A stretch of DNA of 64,000 nucleotides from Mesaphorura yosii (Eukaryota > Arthropoda > Collembola > Poduromorpha > Tullbergiidae): positions 186,001-250,000 of the forward strand of contig WIXG01000047.1 of assembly GCA_009869945.1 (NCBI GenBank), in the 5' to 3' direction. The translations under genes and the position numbers were made by a program. Shown here piece after piece: positions 60,001 to 64,000 of the stretch. The notes under the pieces were generated by a model. The model saw nothing but the letters and a program-made list of their open reading frames with translations. It was not told the DNA's origin and did not search any database. The first letter of the stretch is position 1. Every line of letters begins with the position of its first letter.

Positions 60001-63000
60001 TGGGCTCTGAATACAAGTGCAAACTGCCAAATGCGAAAAGAATCCAACTAACGGATTCAGAATTGGAATGTATCGCACAGTGCCTGTCGCAGATTCCCAC
60101 AGGAGACTGGACACATTCAGTGCGCCTCATTGCACTGTGAAAGTATTTTTCTGTCGGAGTACACAATTTTTTACTCACGTCCATCCCAGCACAAAATTGA
60201 TAAACCCGATCTCACCCTTCGATCCGTGATCCACTCTCAACTCTTTCCTGCCAGCCGTAAGGTCGGAATGGATGGATGTGTGTGTTTGTACGGCCAGCTT
60301 TGATAAAAAGTGATTTTTTTTATAAATCCATATATTTGTCAAAATCTCTGAATTTTTCACATTAATACTTGTGCTGACTGGACCCAATTCCCATGTGCGT
60401 TGATGGAGAGAACTTGTGCCCTGTCTGCAATGTATTGAAGGAGTTTTTTACGCGTCCAAAAATAAACAACATTATGGTCCATCACTCTCTGCACTGCTCT
60501 CCTTTCAATCGACTTTCACTCTGAAGACATTCCCAAAGGAGTCGTCGTCCACGACTGGTCTCCGCTCACTCTCGCCTGGCTTTCCGTTGCACGTCACATC
60601 AAAATATAATACATGTCTTCCTGCAAGCGCTGTGCGGGGCCGGGCAGTGCAGTGAAATGTGGGGGTCAGATTCTGAAGATAATAAACTATGATTCCCGGT
60701 CCCTGCGTTGCTCCGTGATCGATGGTCCCTTGCCTCTGATCTCTGATTTGAATTGAATTGAGAGTTACAACTGGACTTTGGTAAAAATGGTCCAGGGCAA
60801 AGAGAATATTTTATTAAAAGACATTTTATATATGAGATGGACTCACCTTCCTGAATAATAATGCTGACCGATGGTGATGCTGAGTGCAGGCTGACTGGCT
60901 GACAAGTTGATAAATCTGGGATTCGTAGAAAGAAATCACCTCACAGCATAGCAGCAATTGGAATGATTCTAAGTCGGCTCGACTGGACTCCGTTGGATAT
61001 CTTGTACTTTGTGCTAAAATTGGATATTAAAGTGTAAGGTGTGTGAGACATGTGCGTAGAGCTCATTTTATGTTACCGAAGGCCAGAATTTGCAAAATTT
61101 CTCACAAGCTCAGAGATGACAAAGTCTGCCGTTTGAAGAGGTACCGACATCCTGTCAGATTCGTGCATCCCGGTCTTATATTTTCCTTCTACACTTTTGT
61201 GCGTGCGACGTTAATAAATTATATTACACTGATTTCCACTTTTGTTGTCGATTTCAATTAACCCTATAACATTCTTTTTCTATATGCAGTTTTTTCTTTC
61301 TCCTTTTGTTGTTGCTAGATATTGTATTACATTATTAGTTCATCGGATGCAGATCGGAGACCAAGCCGAGGGTTCGATATTTTCTCTTCACTCAACTCTC
61401 GCTCGCGTCAAGCCACGTCGCAAGTCAAGGCTAATAATAAATGATACGAGCATCACTAGCTAGCATGATCTGGGTACATCATTACGGCGGTGACACTGCA
61501 CTCGCAATGTTAGATTTAATACGAGCATATTTATGCCATTAGCGAGACCATGCAGACGATGAAGAATGTGAATTTGGAATTCGTAATAGTTTTTTCGCTT
61601 ACGTCGCCTCCTTCTCTGCTGCCTTCTCTTTTTACATAATCCATAAACTTTTTCAGATTTAATTAATTAACTGCTGCAGAAAGTCATTTCAGCTTCGGCT
61701 GCAGTTGCACTTGCCAGATTGCATTTAATCAAAATTCTTTCTTGCACCTTCTCCTTTGTCCTCTTGCAGTGACAACGGATAGACAGACATAAAGTGATAG
61801 GCAAAAAGTAGCTTGCTTGCAGAGCAGATATGAAATTTATAGCCAAGGCAGGCAGGGAGAAGGGACGCGAGAGCAATTTAATCTGCTGCTGCATGAATAT
61901 TTTCACCATTATTCGAGACGGCACAGCAACAGAAACGCAGAGCATTCTTGGGCTTATGAAAGAGTTGACAATGACAATGACGCTCAGTTAAGTGACAGTG
62001 ACTGTGGATTGCTACATGCTGGAAGATTAGAGCGGATTGTTTATGAATATTGGATGAGTAAAAAGGGAGGATCCAATTTGGAATAGGAGAAATGATTGCA
62101 GCAGCAAGCAACACTGCAGAGAACTCATTCTCGAAGTAGAAGTAGAAATGAGTTGATGAAATGTGCTGATATATAATTCTATAATGGTACTTGACCATTT
62201 AATATTACTGCTTTTCTCATTTCTTTCTCCGTCAAGTACCGTGGCCGAAGCGTTCTGAGTACGGACTTGTTCAATAATATATTATTACACGTTACAAGTT
62301 GGACATGGACACATGGACGGACGGACATCTGAAAGAATTCCATATTCTCTCTGCTCTTCGGTCTCTGTGCTTTCGGAAATTTTCAATATCCACATTTTGT
62401 GTCCCTTTTTCATTTCATCTCATCTCCTCTGCCTCTGCCGTTGCTGCTGCTGCTCTTCTGCCTCTGTCCGCGAGCTCTCTTCTCGGTCTTTCTCTTTATC
62501 ATTTATTCACTCACACACTTCAATAGTCCATAACACAGTTGGACTGGACACGGGCACTGGACTTGTCCATGCTTTGACTAAACAGATGTCCGTATCGTCC
62601 AAATGCCTACAGTCACATTTCCACCGACAAAATGAAAAGTTATATTTGAGCTCTGTCTGCCTGTCCAAAAATGGTCAGAAATGAGAAGATGACCATTACA
62701 TATTACCAGCACATGCTATGGTTGGTCTTTTAATACAAAATATTACTTTTCCACGACTGCCATTTCCCCTCTTATTACATTTTTGCTTTTACCCTTCTCA
62801 CTACAACTGTGCTGTGCTAGAATGAAACATATTATCCACATTACTTACTCTTTATAGTTTAGTTTGTGTTGGAAAATTGGATTGCTTCTTCTTCTTCCTC
62901 GGTTCTCTGCTCGCTCGCCTGCTTGCTTCCAATGATGCTTGGATGCTGGCGTTGGACGATGGACCTTCATCTTGTGATGCTACATTTATTATTCTTTCAT

Positions 63001-63015
63001 CCAATCTCTTTATAG
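45001..63015. other. Gene-free region, right part
   Basis: About 18 kb without a supported gene. The longest ORF (59233-59805 minus, 190 codons) has no recognisable domain and an overlapping plus-strand ORF. Recurrent features are GAGA/CTCT runs (for example 58474-58491), A+T-rich words and short GCATGC/GCATCG repeats. It could be a long intron or cis-regulatory territory. Confidence 0.4.
49865..49939. repeat. Inverted repeat of GCATCG units
   Basis: AGCGATGCAATGCGATG (49865-49881) and CATCGCATCGCATCGCT (49923-49939) are inverted copies that match at 16 of 17 positions across a 41-nt spacer. The arms are themselves short repeats, so slippage and inversion may explain them. Confidence 0.45.
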
Positions 63016-63201
63016 AATCATAATGCGTCTGAATCGTCCAACCATCTTCCAATGGAGGATGGTCAAAGATTTTATCTTCCATCTCCTAATCAAACAGAGC
63101 TGCAACTGGAGCAGGCCCTGCAAGAAATGAAAACCAGGAACCTGCGTTTACGTGAGCTGATTCACAAAGCCAATTATAACACGTCTTCCAGGAAGACTGG
63201 T
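63016..63201 (+). other. Candidate internal exon with amphipathic helix
   Basis: After a good acceptor (CTCTTTATAG) an open frame of about 62 codons contains PSPNQTELQLEQALQEMK and TRNLRLRELIHKANYN, with heptad-like Leu and charged residues. A donor could be GT at 63200 or 63202; otherwise the frame runs to a stop at 63237. A minus-strand ORF (62852-63082) overlaps its first part and also looks protein-like, so strand and reality are uncertain. Confidence 0.25.
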
Positions 63202-63237
63202 GTAATTCAAAGGATGCTCGTTACTTTACACTTTTAG

Positions 63238-64000
63238 CCTATGAAGATAATGGAATCACAATTTAGCAATGCATATAAATGAAACCAATGCCAAATATTC
63301 AATTCAATGATCAGTAAAATGCAAAAAGTGTCATAAATTCCTTCGAAATTCACACAATCCACAATTGGGGTCCACAATATTTCGGCGGAGCAGAAAGATG
63401 AAGATGATGCTGTACGCATGCCTGCCTGTCTGCCTTCGAATTGTGAAGGTTAATGACAACATTCATTGACTAGCACTTTCTTACTCTCTTACCCGCTCCG
63501 CTCCAAATTCCAATTCGTGCTGTGTGCTGTACTGTATGCTGCCTGTATGTCATTTCTCCCCTGCCTTTAAGAACCATTTATCATTTTCCGTTCCGTACCC
63601 ATGATTCGGTTAAAAGAGGGTGACAATGTTTACAGACGTTGCATTGCACATTGCGCTGTTGCAATGATGCGACACGAGACACGATGCACGGAGCACCGCG
63701 CGTCGCATCGCTTATTCAAATGCAGGCCCTGCCTCTTTGCAGTTTATGTTTTTTATTTCATTACATAATATTATCATCATCTCGGGCTCGAGATAATAAA
63801 ATCAGTGCATTACATAAACACGAGCATACGCGGAGCAGCGGGGTCGCACGATCTTGACTTAACAGTGTGCGACAGTCATCGCGATCATTACTCTCATCCC
63901 TGAACTCATCTTCCTTCGCGACAACCATTTTTTATATTCGTGCTTTAATCGTAATCCAGCTTGTAAAGGCGCCTGGAAACTATTCAAAGTATTTTCAATC
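63238..64000. other. Right end of window
   Basis: No gene, RNA or repeat is supported. Short overlapping ORFs only. Confidence 0.4.

Overview
The window looks like nuclear DNA of an arthropod. The evidence is GT-AG introns, mostly 60-90 nt; a white-type ABCG transporter; a ZAD/C2H2 zinc-finger protein; CS-alpha-beta defensins; and divergent ionotropic receptors. The intronless ionotropic-receptor pair, together with mollusc-like 8-cysteine defensins, would suit a springtail or another non-insect lineage, but that placement is an inference.

Positions 1-36.3 kb are gene-dense. From left to right: a tail-to-tail pair of intronless ionotropic receptors (632-2662 +, 3632-5689 -); two paralogous defensin genes on the minus strand (6204-6520, 7663-7975), each with GATA and kappaB-like sites upstream; a 16-exon white homologue (11360-15295 +, 728 aa by my exon joins); a DDI1 homologue that looks like a pseudogene (15792-18035 -), with a small MULE-type transposon in one intron; TOLLIP (18504-19632 -); a Cys-rich, probably GPI-anchored secreted protein (20607-21706 -); a ZAD-C2H2 transcription factor with a Gln-rich tail (22702-25910 +); methionine-R-sulfoxide reductase B with a long disordered tail (27010-28405 -); a secreted mucin-like protein with an internally duplicated helical domain (30750-32514 +); and a second, unusual zinc-finger protein (33341-36240 +).

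Positions 36.3-64 kb hold no gene I can support. The stretch is rich in GAGA/CTCT runs and A+T-rich words. It contains only two weak exon candidates (44939-45000 and 63016-63201). It could be a long intron or the regulatory domain of a gene outside the window.

The genes do not form one pathway. Several have innate-immunity links (two defensins and TOLLIP, an adaptor of Toll/IL-1 signalling and endosomal sorting). DDI1 and TOLLIP both belong to ubiquitin-linked traffic. Exon models were made by eye from splice consensus, reading phase and family alignment from memory. The white, TOLLIP, MsrB, GPI-type protein, secreted-repeat and zinc-finger models all close in phase.
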